A DNA stretch of 64,000 bases from an uncultured Desulfobulbus sp. (GTDB taxonomy: Bacteria; Desulfobacterota; Desulfobulbia; Desulfobulbales; Desulfobulbaceae). Positions 7,940 through 16,335 of this stretch are shown here, one piece after another. How positions within the stretch are numbered: the first letter of the stretch is position 1; each line of letters starts with the position of its first letter. Both the position numbers and the translations under genes were made by a program. The stretch is from assembly GCF_963664075.1 (NCBI RefSeq), contig NZ_OY760916.1, forward strand, positions 2,606,001 to 2,670,000, given 5' to 3'. The notes under the pieces were generated by a model. It was not told the DNA's origin. It worked only from the letters and a program-made list of their open reading frames with translations, and made no database searches.

Positions 7940-9412
7940 CTACTCCCCGACGGGTGTAATCAAATCCTGAAACCGATCCAGATAGAGCATTCCAGCATGA
8001 CCTGTGGTGTGCGGCGTGTAAGGTAAATCTCCGTTCCCACGCCCGCGTACATTATCAAAAAGGACCTCATCCTCTGCATCTCTCATCGATAAGCGTAGGT
8101 CAAGAATCGGGCGAAAGACCTTGATGATTCCATCTTTATCTCGCGCTATGTGCATCTGCTCCCAACGCCGCTGACCATACCCTTTCAGCCAAAGACCGGC
8201 TTTTGAATCCCCCGTCAATCCATCCGGCATGGTAAGAGGCAGCTCTTCGTCTGCATAGGCATTATAGTCAATGAGTTGCTCCACCGCGGAGCTCCCCTGA
8301 GCAGAGAGCCACTCCCAGAGGTCATAATCTATTTCTTCGGTGCGCAGCATATGAGTGGGAGCATCATTAAAACTCCACTGCCCGTGGCAAACCTGGCAGG
8401 CTACCTCTTGACCGTACTTTTGGTGGGCAGAATGTTTAAGCAGAGGAACCGTATGTTTTCTCCCATCTTCCGTTCCTTGCAACTGGAGGCTACCATCAAC
8501 CACCTGTAAATTATCCAGGCCAGGCTTCTCCCCCGACTTCCAACCATGGCAGGTTATACAACCCAGTTGTACATCAATCTGCGCATGTCCTGGTTGTCTA
8601 TGACAGTCGATGCAGACCAGGCCCGCTTGTTGATGGATATCCGGGGCCAGGTCATGATACTCCAATCCGTAAGGTCGATCCGGATAATGAGACTTCGTTG
8701 CCATGGTGTAGGGGGTGCGGTACTCCCAATTAAAATCATGCTCGTACCGCCCGTAATAATCCCACCCCACATGATTACTGTAATGGCAGCTTAAGCATTG
8801 GCGATCTTTAGGTTTCTGGAAAATATGGTTTATCATCTTCCCCTCCTTCCAGGCGAGATGACAACTGGCACAACCGGTCCCGTGGGTGACTCCACCATAG
8901 GCATCCCCTGCGGAGTAGCTATGGCAGCGGAGACAACGTCTTCTCAACATATCGTCTGCCAAGCTAAGCGTCGTGGTAGGCGGCTCCTCTTCAGGTATTT
9001 CCAGGACCTGAGCAAGCGTCTCTGCTGCTCCAAAATGATGGCGAATGGTATTCACCTTGTTCTTGAGCGTAAAATGGAGGGAATGCTTGGCAGATTGCAC
9101 TTCGTTAGGGTGACACTGGCCACAGGTTTGCTGCATAAAACGGGGATGGGATGGCTTAGAGATAAGCCCCTGATGGGCTACTACCTGCTCGATAGCTTGT
9201 GCATTACCGCCATGACACTTACTGCAGGCTATCCGGTGATTGGCATCGAATTGGCTATTCGTATGACAGCGAAGGCAACCGCTGGTTACGGAGGAGCCCT
9301 GCTCGGCATCCGAATCCGGGGAAACTGAATGTATCTCAGCATGTAGCCCCATAAAAGGCCACAGCGAAAAAAACGACAGAATGATCAGTGAGAGTGCCGG
9401 TAGATGCTTCAT
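7940..9412 (-). CDS. Secreted nine-heme c-type cytochrome
   Basis: The 490-residue product has nine CXXCH heme-binding motifs: CLRCH, CSKCH, CGQCH, CLRCH, CASCH, CLSCH, CIDCH, CITCH and CQVCH. All lie in the first three quarters; the last 130 residues have none. The ATG at 9412 (MKHLPALSLIILSFF) gives a good signal peptide and is preferred over an upstream start at 9457. Such proteins carry electrons in the periplasm or at the cell surface. The partner and redox role cannot be read from sequence. It sits directly upstream of rlpA and 77 bases from a divergent tRNA. It does not resemble the simple tetraheme c3 arrangement. Confidence 0.85.
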   Translation of the reverse strand: MKHLPALSLIILSFFSLWPFMGLHAEIHSVSPDSDAEQGSSVTSGCLRCHTNSQFDANHRIACSKCHGGNAQAIEQVVAHQGLISKPSHPRFMQQTCGQCHPNEVQSAKHSLHFTLKNKVNTIRHHFGAAETLAQVLEIPEEEPPTTTLSLADDMLRRRCLRCHSYSAGDAYGGVTHGTGCASCHLAWKEGKMINHIFQKPKDRQCLSCHYSNHVGWDYYGRYEHDFNWEYRTPYTMATKSHYPDRPYGLEYHDLAPDIHQQAGLVCIDCHRQPGHAQIDVQLGCITCHGWKSGEKPGLDNLQVVDGSLQLQGTEDGRKHTVPLLKHSAHQKYGQEVACQVCHGQWSFNDAPTHMLRTEEIDYDLWEWLSAQGSSAVEQLIDYNAYADEELPLTMPDGLTGDSKAGLWLKGYGQRRWEQMHIARDKDGIIKVFRPILDLRLSMRDAEDEVLFDNVRGRGNGDLPYTPHTTGHAGMLYLDRFQDLITPVGE

Positions 9413-9489
9413 AATCTTGACACTGTAGCATAAAGTTGCTACATGATAAATCCTCAAAATGATCCCACACGATCATCCCATACATATTT

Positions 9490-9566
9490 GCCGATATAGC
9501 TCAGTTTGGTAGAGCGGCTGATTCGTAATCAGTAGGTCACCGGTTCAAGTCCGGTTATCGGCTCCA
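9490..9566 (+). tRNA. tRNA-Thr (anticodon CGT)
   Basis: GCCGATA (9490-9496) pairs with TATCGGC (9556-9562), followed by a discriminator T and an encoded CCA (9564-9566). The anticodon stem GCTGA/TCAGT encloses TTCGTAA with anticodon CGT. The T loop is TTCAAGT. All arms fold normally. Confidence 0.96.
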
Positions 9567-9575
9567 AATAATTCC

Positions 9576-9612
9576 AGGCACTTAGCTCTCAACAAGCAAG
9601 TGCCTTTTTTAT
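9576..9612 (+). terminator. Terminator of tRNA-Thr
   Basis: AGGCACTT (9576-9583) pairs with AAGTGCCT (9598-9605) and is followed by six T. The GCACTTAGC core recurs in two other terminators at 9778 and 13743. Confidence 0.9.
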
Positions 9613-9713
9613 TTTTACGTCTATATTTCTAGGCCATTACTAGAAATTTCGTATCTATGTATAGCCGTATGTGAGGATTTAGTAGCGAGGGAGCCCAAAG
9701 AGGGTAATGAACA

Positions 9714-9769
9714 GCTTGGTTTGACTCTTAATCAATTGGTCCAGAGTTCGAATCTCCGACGGCCCACCA
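9714..9769 (+). pseudogene. 3' fragment of tRNA-Lys (CTT), probable attachment-site scar
   Basis: The sequence from about 9714 keeps the anticodon arm (TTGACTCTTAATCAA, anticodon CTT), a T arm with loop TTCGAAT, the 3' acceptor strand ACGGCCC, and an encoded CCA at 9767-9769. The 5' acceptor strand (expected GGGCCGT) and a normal D arm are absent. The anticodon stem has lost its outer pair and the T stem has a mismatch, so the fragment is decaying. A 3' tRNA half followed by its terminator is the usual footprint of integrases that target tRNA genes. No intact tRNA-Lys lies in this window. Confidence 0.7.
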
Positions 9770-9777
9770 TAAATATC

Positions 9778-9814
9778 AAGCACTTAGCTCGTTTTGAGTT
9801 AAGTGCTTTTTTTG
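9778..9814 (+). terminator. Terminator behind the tRNA-Lys fragment
   Basis: AAGCACTTA (9778-9786) pairs with TAAGTGCTT (9800-9808) and runs into T. It is nearly the same as the tRNA-Thr terminator and the copy at 13743. Bases 9815-9936 between this and the next gene show nothing recognisable. Confidence 0.85.
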
Positions 9815-9936
9815 TTTACCAGGCAGTGCGTACACCCCGTGCACAACTCTTTCATTTTGCAGAACCACTTAGCGTGCTCCTCCCGCCCAGAAAATCATTG
9901 CCAAGTCATTTGATACATTCTTGCACGAATGCAAGT

Positions 9937-11319
9937 CTATTCTTTTTCACCCTCCAGAAGAAGAGGATACACCATCAATAGCGGCAGCGTGGTTGGCTTT
10001 TTTTGCCAGACATACTCATAGCACCCCATATCAGTCGTTGCGGTCGCATCTGCATTGCCGTCCAGGATCCGGGCCGTATCGACAAGATCATAGTCCGGCA
10101 GATAGGCGGCTGTATTCAAACCTGAATCTATACACGGTGAGGTAGATTTGAGCTGAAAGTTGCCCTCCGCCGACTCACTGAAAACAGGGGACAGACTGAG
10201 GTTTTCCTCCAGATCCGGGCTGATGGCCGTGGCCTCGTTCCAGAGATGCAGGTAATCCGAATGACTGATCAGCAACGAGCTTCCCGCCGTCAACGCCGAG
10301 GAATGTATATTGTTTGCAATATCAGCTCCATAGCTATTGCTGGTCATAATCTTATTTTCGGCGACAATGGTATTGTACAAAAATACATGACCAGGCGCCC
10401 AGGATACAAGCGACGACTCACTGGTTCCAGCTGGAAAGGAACGAAGCGCCAGCCCACCGCCGTTAAAGGAACTCCCGCTTGTCCCATAACCGACATTTTG
10501 CGTGATCGTGTTGTTGACAATATAAGCATCTCCCGCAAAGACAAAAATATTCATCCCGGCACCGTCCCCCTGGATACAGTTTTCCGTGCAGACGGTGTTC
10601 CCGTAGATGAGATTGTTCTGCAACACGGTGATGCCGTTTGAAAATATATCGCAGCCACCGCCGCTGCCTTCAATGGCTTCCGGACTCGACACGCTGTTGT
10701 TTCTGATGATGTTGTCACGGACATAGAGCGCACCACCGGTATTGGTGGTCGCAAAATCATAGGCCCCGGCGGCAAACCCGCCGGCGGCATCTTCGGCGTG
10801 ATTGTTTTCGATGATGCACTTTTCGATGTCAATACGCGACGGCGCAGCGGTGAAGGCGAGCAGGCCGCCGCCGATGAAGCTGGAACCATTTTTGATGGTG
10901 AGCCCCTGGACCTTAACATCTCCCGCCACGATGGCCGGGTTTTCCAGATCGTTCAGTTTGAGATTGAGTACAGTTCCGGCCGCATTCCCGTCCAGCACCG
11001 TCCTCTGAGGGTCCGGCGATTGGCTGGTAAATGTATCATTCCACCCCCCCAGAATCTCCAGAGCACCTGTATGACCAGCCCCAGGGAAATAGGTAAAATT
11101 TCCAGAATATTGTCCTTCTTGCAGACGAAGAACCGTATCGCCCCCACCATTGATTTCAGCTGCATGCAAGGCGGCCTGTAGGGAACAGTTAGAATCGGAG
11201 CAATCACTGTCGGAATTAGGGGCAACGTTATAGGTCGACGCGGAAGAAATACCTGCAAAAGCTGTCCATATAACAACAAACTGAATTGTCGCCCACAGGC
11301 CCATTGTTGATTTTTTCAT
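9937..11319 (-). CDS. Secreted parallel beta-helix protein, choice-of-anchor Q type
   Basis: From the ATG at 11319 (signal peptide MKKSTMGLWATIQFVVIW, cleavage near SSA) the product is 460 residues. The body reads as right-handed beta-helix rungs with IENNHA, IIRNNSV, LIYGNTV and ITQNVG, as in polymorphic outer-membrane repeat proteins. The end has the SPCIDSGLNT...LVDTARILDGNADA...DMGCYEY segment of choice-of-anchor Q proteins, and after it a short hydrophobic tail, LPLLMVYPLLLEGEKE. Four cysteines near the N-terminus (CSDSNC) and mid-chain (CTENC) may form disulfides. It is probably exported or surface-attached; the ligand is unknown. An IS66 end begins 30 bases upstream of its start, so its original promoter may be lost. 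Confidence 0.75.
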   Translation of the reverse strand: MKKSTMGLWATIQFVVIWTAFAGISSASTYNVAPNSDSDCSDSNCSLQAALHAAEINGGGDTVLRLQEGQYSGNFTYFPGAGHTGALEILGGWNDTFTSQSPDPQRTVLDGNAAGTVLNLKLNDLENPAIVAGDVKVQGLTIKNGSSFIGGGLLAFTAAPSRIDIEKCIIENNHAEDAAGGFAAGAYDFATTNTGGALYVRDNIIRNNSVSSPEAIEGSGGGCDIFSNGITVLQNNLIYGNTVCTENCIQGDGAGMNIFVFAGDAYIVNNTITQNVGYGTSGSSFNGGGLALRSFPAGTSESSLVSWAPGHVFLYNTIVAENKIMTSNSYGADIANNIHSSALTAGSSLLISHSDYLHLWNEATAISPDLEENLSLSPVFSESAEGNFQLKSTSPCIDSGLNTAAYLPDYDLVDTARILDGNADATATTDMGCYEYVWQKKPTTLPLLMVYPLLLEGEKE

Positions 11320-11348
11320 AGATCTTCTGGTTGCTCTGTTGTTGAAAT

Positions 11349-12714
11349 GTAAGCGCCAACCGGACCACACCCAATTTCACGCAATAGTTTGCACGCAGGC
11401 TTCTCGAGCATTCCACAGCAGTAGTGCTTCGTAGTCCTCGAGTGTCGCAGCTAATGGTAACTTCTCGAAGATGTAGCGCAGGTAGGAGTAGGGGGCGACA
11501 GTATTGGCTTTGGCCGTTTCGATCAGGCTATAAAGGGCGGCGCTGGCTTCCGCTCCTTGGGGAGTCCCTGCAAAAAGCCAGTTTTTCCTGCCTACGGCAA
11601 AGGGGCGTATGCAATTTTCGGTCAGATTGTTGTCTGGACTGAGGTTGCCATGCTCGAGATAGCCTTTAACTCGATCCCACTGGTTGAGGGCATAGATCAC
11701 GGCTTGGCCTAATAATCCTTTGGGGAGCGTCCTTGCGGATTGTTTCAGTAACCACTGGTGAAAATCTTCCAGAATGGGTTTTGCGTAATTTTGCCGCTGC
11801 TGGTAGATCTCGTCGCTGCCCAGGTGCTGTTTTTCAAACTGTCGTTCCAGTTTGTACAGTTTGCTGATAAAAGAGAGCGCAACATCGGCAGCCCCGCTTT
11901 TGCGTTTCTTGCCCTGCGCCTTGACAATGTTGTTGAATTTGCGACGTACATGAGCAAGGCAGCCGATATGGGGCACCCCTTCACGGGTATCCAGGAAAGC
12001 ATAACCGTTGTAGCCATCGCTATGGACATATCCGGAAAAATCTTCTAGAAAACTACGAACCACATCTCCTTCACGGGTTGGTCGATATTGATAGATGATA
12101 ATGGGGGATTTATCCGGATCACCCCGACGAAAGCCCCACATATAGGACTTGGTTCGAGGTGACCGCCCCGGTTCTTTGATTTGGGGATGAACCGGTGCAA
12201 CTTTGACCGCGGCGCCATTGTTTTTTTCGCCTTCACACGCCTTGCAGGCGTATTTAGGCCGAATATGGCGAATGACCTGCATTCTGGCTGGAACAATGTC
12301 CAACTGCTCGGAGACTTCTTCTCCTATGCGGACTAGGCGACCCCCACATCCACAGGTCTTCTCGCTTTCATCGATATCATGCACCTGCTCAACACGGGGA
12401 AGATCCTCAGGAAGCGGCCTCCGGCCCTTCTTGCTTCGCTGATGCCCCTCGATGTTGATTTTTTCCGGCTCGGTATCGCACTCTTCCGGTTCCGGCATGT
12501 CAAACAGGGGCAGGATTTGGATTGAACTATCGCTGGTGATTTTTTCGCTTTTGGGGCCAAAGAGTTGTGCCCGAAGGTGGCGGATCTGCTCATGGAGCAG
12601 AGATGTTTCTTTTTGGTGTGCCGCCTGTAAGGTATCAAGCTGACCGTGCAATTCAGCAAAAATCTGCTTGAGCGCTTCAGGGGTATTGGGCAATGTGGCG
12701 GCATCGAATTTCAT
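11349..12714 (-). mobile_element. IS66-family insertion sequence remnant
   Basis: One terminal repeat is visible, GTAAGCGCCAACCGGACC at 11349-11366, starting with the GTAAGCG typical of IS66 ends. It lies just beyond the tnpC stop. No matching inverted end and no tnpA or tnpB could be found on the other side up to 13100, and the transposase itself is deleted. The element is therefore a truncated, immobile remnant. Confidence 0.75.
11377..12714 (-). pseudogene. tnpC: IS66 transposase (TnpC) with internal in-frame deletion
   Basis: The 445-residue frame is open but shorter than usual for TnpC (about 510-530). It keeps the N-terminal coiled coil with LRAQLFGPKSEKI, the CGCGGRL zinc-binding part, the SDGYNGY strand with the second catalytic Asp, GCLAHVRRKF, and LTENCIRPFAVGRKNWLF with the catalytic Glu. 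Around residue 179 (near base 12175) the text jumps from PVHPQI directly to KEPGRSP. That skips about 80 residues, including the QMDET segment carrying the first catalytic Asp of the DDE triad. The protein cannot be an active transposase. The deletion left the frame intact. Confidence 0.85.
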
Positions 12715-12766
12715 GACATATTCATACCATACTCGCCCACTTTTATCACCTTAAACCACTGCGAGT

Positions 12767-13109
12767 ATTCTGGGGACACAATACTAAATATCATTGCTCA
12801 ATCAGGTGGTTTTCATGCCATACAGATAAATATGGCTCGAATGAAACGGGTATAGTCCCCGGATATCTTCATCATGTGGTTCACCGTGGGGGCCGATCCA
12901 TGGATATCTTCTCAGAGGAGAATGATCGGAGAGAATACTTGCGCTTTCTTATCCCCGTATCGAAAGATCAGCTTGAAGAAAAAGAACCGCACGGGTCGCC
13001 CTTTTGGCCCGGACGCTTTTTATGATGTGGTAAAGCAAACAGCAGGAATAGATACTCGACCCAAACTGCCTGGGCGGCCAATTCAAAAACGGTAATGTGT
13101 CACCGGAAT
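12767..13109 (+). mobile_element. Degenerate IS200/RAYT-like element with terminal inverted repeats
   Basis: The 18-base sequence at 12767-12784 (ATTCTGGGGACACAATAC) and the inverted sequence at 13092-13109 (GTAATGTGTCACCGGAAT) match at about 15 of 18 positions. They flank the broken transposase gene at 12832-13095. GGGGACACAATAC-type ends are familiar around COG1943 transposases in many proteobacteria. Confidence 0.6.
12832..13095 (+). pseudogene. REP-associated tyrosine transposase-like (COG1943) fragment
   Basis: The N-terminal part can be read as MARMKRV, then, after a stop and frame change, PGYLHHVVHRGGRSMDIF and DRREYLRF. This is the start of Y1-type transposases, with the HHVVHR pair of metal-binding histidines. 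The C-terminal part, in another frame, reads TGRPFGPDAFYDVVKQTAG and PKLPGRP, the usual end of this family. The middle, including the expected catalytic Tyr, is missing. The gene has at least one stop, one frameshift and a deletion. Confidence 0.65.
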
Positions 13110-13229
13110 AAGCGTACTGCGCATTCCCCCGCTCAAGTGGCTATCGAATAACGTTTTGGATCTCTTTGATCTTGGTGCTACAATAAAGAAACCGTTGGTT
13201 AAACTATCACTTTTACAAAGGAAGGAACA

Positions 13230-13565
13230 ATGGCGAAGAAAATATTTTACGCTGTATTGTTGATAGCAATGAGTACTTCCGGAGCCTGGGCTGACAACTC
13301 TCTGCTGAGTACAAAGATGAAGCCCACGATCGACACCAACAAGCTTACACGGTTGGTCACGGTGCAATGCCCTGCTGGCTGGACCAAAACGCTCGATAAA
13401 TCTGAGGTCAAGAGCAGCTGGAGCGAAAACGCCCCTGTCGTGACCTGCAAGCCCAATCCGGGCTTAATCAGATGCCCTGAAGGGACCTATTTTTATGTGA
13501 AGGGGAATGAAAATCAAGATGGCTACAAAAATGGGGAGATAGGATGCCATACACCCGTTTGGTAA
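13230..13565 (+). CDS. Small secreted protein with four cysteines, function unknown
   Basis: The 111-residue product has a clear signal peptide (MAKKIFYAVLLIAMSTSGAWA, cleavage before D23) and a strong AAGGAAGGA ribosome site. The mature part has cysteines in VQCPAGW, VTCKPNPG, IRCPEG and IGCHTP, spaced so that two disulfides are plausible, and repeated C-P-x-G patterns. No family was recognised. It lies between mobile-element debris and the SMC operon, on the same strand, about 370 bases before it. Confidence 0.65.
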   Translation: MAKKIFYAVLLIAMSTSGAWADNSLLSTKMKPTIDTNKLTRLVTVQCPAGWTKTLDKSEVKSSWSENAPVVTCKPNPGLIRCPEGTYFYVKGNENQDGYKNGEIGCHTPVW

Positions 13566-13939
13566 CCTTTGCCACCACCACAGGCTCCCCGTAATTCCAA
13601 TTTACACTGTACATACCAGGTGAATGGATTATATTGGCGGCCTGATCCCTTGAGGATCGTGCGTTAAATATTTAGGTAATAAAAGCAAAATAGTTCGGAG
13701 GCCGCCCTCCCCTCAAGCTTTCTTATTAGTTAAAGTACTCTCAAGCACTTAGCATATCTGTTAAGTGCTTTTTCTTTTTTACAGTGAGACTGCAGGAACC
13801 CCTTTCCCTCATTTACGTTACTAATTCGCCCCTCATACTCAGCGGTTTCTCCCGGTATAGATTGTTTTTCTTCTCAGCAAAACAACCACGCATACCTGTC
13901 TCTGCTCATGCGTGGTGGCCCCTCTAATTAACCAACAGA
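13566..13939 (+). other. Intergenic region with terminator and a hairpin before the SMC operon
   Basis: No gene was seen here. GGCGGCCT at 13636-13643 is inverted as AGGCCGCC at 13699-13706. A terminator lies at 13743. CCACGCAT (13886-13893) pairs perfectly with ATGCGTGG (13908-13915), a hairpin ending 25 bases before the first gene of the SMC operon; it could be an operator or a leader structure. No good Shine-Dalgarno sequence precedes the ATG at 13940. Confidence 0.5.
13743..13780 (+). terminator. Third tRNA-type terminator copy
   Basis: AAGCACTTA (13743-13751) pairs with TAAGTGCTT (13762-13770) and is followed by a T-rich run. It shares the GCACTTAGC core with the terminators at 9576 and 9778 but has no tRNA before it. 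Confidence 0.8.
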
Positions 13940-15553
13940 ATGGCGATTCAACTCGATTGTATTAACTTCATAAATGTTCAGGAAGCGCCTGTCTCTTCCG
14001 ACCGGCCAACCCCCAGGAACGGCTCAGCTTCCTTCACTCAAACAGGATCTGGCCTAGGATTTCATTCCGATGTGAATCAGGCGGTCTCTTCGGCTGCTCT
14101 CATGCGTCCTCTTTTTGAACTGGAAGCACGTCGTTTTTACACAACTGACGACGATATCAGTTCCTCTTGGGATCGCCTGGACCTGCTCTGGTTGGCCTTT
14201 GCCATCATGGACGTGATTTCAGAACTTGCCGAATACCAGTCTGGGGCCACACGCGGAGAAGTCCTGGAACGACTCCTCCCCATGATTAGCCAACAGGCCC
14301 TGGCATGTGGCATTGATCAAGCCACCGACGAAGGCTTGACCGAAATCCTGGGCAAGGTATTCGACCACCTCGCCAATCGCCACAACAGGTATCTCCCCTT
14401 TCAATACAACTGGTTCGACGCCAAATCTGGTCAATTTCAAGTCCGCCGGTTCTGGTTAATCAAGAATGTGTACACCGGCGAAGGGCGTGAGGCCTTATTC
14501 GCACTGACCGAGGAAGGTTACACCGCCTATTTTGGCCTCCATGAAACCAGCGCCCTCGACGCCACAGCCATCGGCAACCTCCGCATTAAACTGCTGATAG
14601 AGCGTGGTAATGTAGATGACGCTATCGCCGTGGCCGACAGCAACCGCAAACAGTGCGCTCGTAAGGCCTACGAAGTGCGCAATTTCAGACGGCAAATCAG
14701 AAGAAATATCAGCGGTGTCGATTTTACGAAAGTACAGCAGTTGACGGAGGAAGGGGTCAATCAGGCGACCACTATCCAGAATAAAGGTCGCAGGTTGCAC
14801 AATATGGTTATGGAGAGCCTCACCATCTCCAAGAGCGATCAAAGATACGAAGCAAAACTGCACCGACTCGCTGAAATGCTCGAAGATCTCAATACCCAGC
14901 TCATGCACCTCACCACGGAATTACAGCAGCTCCCTGACGATTACGACAAACATAGTTTCAAACTTTTCAGACGCCGCCATCTTGGAGCCTTCCCCCCAAT
15001 GGAGGAAGTCATGCGGCGAATATGCCTGCTTACGGAAGAGAATGCCGCCCGGATAGGGGAAGAATTCATAGCTCAGGTTAATCCGCCGGCTCAGAGATCA
15101 CTGTTTGATCCGGCATCAATTATCGAAGCCTGCAGCCGTGCTTTAGATCGTCAGCAAAGTACAGGCGACAGGAAACAACCCCTGGAGGAAATAAATCACA
15201 CCTCAAACATGCAGTTTTCCTCTGAATTAAGCCCCAGGCAGATGGAGCATGCTTTTGAACTGATGCACCATGAGGTGCGATCACAGGGGGAAATTTCCCT
15301 GAGTCAATTATTTCAAGCTACATCGCAGCCCCAGGGCGACCAGGAAGACGAGCTGCTGCCAGTGGCAATGGCCATGGCTGTGTTTCAGTGTACGGTGGAA
15401 CATCGCCTGGCTGCTCGCCATCAGGTGCAGGTGAAAACCATAAATCCAGAGCGGCGGGTAACGATCGATCTTTGTGCCGGTCGCCGCTACCGGGGCCACG
15501 AACTCCGTTTGATCCCTCTCGACACCCATCATCCATCAGAGGATTTATCATGA
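13940..15553 (+). CDS. Kleisin-like subunit of an SMC complex (JetA/MksF-like)
   Basis: The 537-residue protein is the first gene of a three-gene overlapping operon whose third gene is a large SMC-type ATPase, the arrangement of MukFEB, MksFEB and Wadjet JetABC. In those systems the first gene encodes the kleisin that bridges the SMC heads. The sequence fits this role: an N-terminal helical, winged-helix-like region (WDRLDLLWLAFAIMDVISEL, about residues 75-95), a long helical middle rich in charged residues (about 250-340), and a C-terminal folded part ending in a basic beta-rich segment. No catalytic motif was seen. The stop overlaps the next gene's ATG (ATGA). Assignment rests mainly on operon context and size. 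The start is uncertain because no Shine-Dalgarno sequence is visible; the next in-frame ATG is at 14102. Confidence 0.6.
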   Translation: MAIQLDCINFINVQEAPVSSDRPTPRNGSASFTQTGSGLGFHSDVNQAVSSAALMRPLFELEARRFYTTDDDISSSWDRLDLLWLAFAIMDVISELAEYQSGATRGEVLERLLPMISQQALACGIDQATDEGLTEILGKVFDHLANRHNRYLPFQYNWFDAKSGQFQVRRFWLIKNVYTGEGREALFALTEEGYTAYFGLHETSALDATAIGNLRIKLLIERGNVDDAIAVADSNRKQCARKAYEVRNFRRQIRRNISGVDFTKVQQLTEEGVNQATTIQNKGRRLHNMVMESLTISKSDQRYEAKLHRLAEMLEDLNTQLMHLTTELQQLPDDYDKHSFKLFRRRHLGAFPPMEEVMRRICLLTEENAARIGEEFIAQVNPPAQRSLFDPASIIEACSRALDRQQSTGDRKQPLEEINHTSNMQFSSELSPRQMEHAFELMHHEVRSQGEISLSQLFQATSQPQGDQEDELLPVAMAMAVFQCTVEHRLAARHQVQVKTINPERRVTIDLCAGRRYRGHELRLIPLDTHHPSEDLS

Positions 15554-16335
15554 GCAATGACACCATGTACGATGCCAGCCGACTCATTTATCTCAGCCTG
15601 GCTTACAGTAGCGTTAAAAAACGGCTGCTGGCGCAAAATAAAGCAGAGATGAACGAGCTGCTGCAACGTTTTCTGGCTGAAGAAAACTTTCGGCGGGCGG
15701 TGGATGCAGGACTGCGGGCCATGGATCTGCGTTTTCTGGCCCTTGAGGATGGAGGCCTGCGTCTTTCTGCACAGAATTCGGAAAGCTTTTTTGCCGCTAA
15801 CCTGACCGATTATGGTCGTCTGCTGGCCCGTGGCGATCTTAAGGCGGCCGATGTGTTGAGCTTGCATTGCGCCATTGCCACAGCGGTTTTCCCCACTGAA
15901 GCCGATCTGGACATGCCGGTTGAGGATCTAGGGACGATCACCATGGAAGACGTGATTGCTATCCTGCGTCGTTTTGCCCACGCCGAAGAAACTTTGCCCG
16001 AGGAAGATGACCGTCTCCATCCTCAGTTGCGAAACGTGGCTCAACGTTTACGGGAATTACCGGAGGATAACCCCGATCGTGTTCGTGCCGGTGCCGGTCA
16101 ATCCTGGGTGGACCTGGCCCAACAGGTCATCGTCCACATGATCGAGACCGGGTATCTACTTGTCTTTGAAGACCCTCAAGGCAACACAGAATACCGCCCT
16201 ACCCCGGCCTATCAGACTGCCATGCGTGAGGGAATTGTCCATGCATTCCATGCGTTTCGCGATATCCTGACTAGCGTTGAATATAACGAGGCTTCCCTGG
16301 AAGCCGGAGAGAAAATCGATGTACCGACTCTGTAA
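15550..16335 (+). CDS. KITE-like small subunit of an SMC complex (JetB/MksE-like)
   Basis: The 261-residue product starts at the ATG that overlaps the upstream stop by four bases, which rules for 15550 over longer in-frame starts. Its size and position between the kleisin-like and SMC-like genes match MukE, MksE and JetB, tandem winged-helix proteins that sit on the kleisin. The chain is acidic and mainly helical (ELLQRFLAEENFRRAVDAGL, ITMEDVIAILRRFAHAEE). No enzyme motif is seen. The SMC gene starts 17 bases before its stop. The role is inferred from context. Confidence 0.6.
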   Translation: MSNDTMYDASRLIYLSLAYSSVKKRLLAQNKAEMNELLQRFLAEENFRRAVDAGLRAMDLRFLALEDGGLRLSAQNSESFFAANLTDYGRLLARGDLKAADVLSLHCAIATAVFPTEADLDMPVEDLGTITMEDVIAILRRFAHAEETLPEEDDRLHPQLRNVAQRLRELPEDNPDRVRAGAGQSWVDLAQQVIVHMIETGYLLVFEDPQGNTEYRPTPAYQTAMREGIVHAFHAFRDILTSVEYNEASLEAGEKIDVPTL

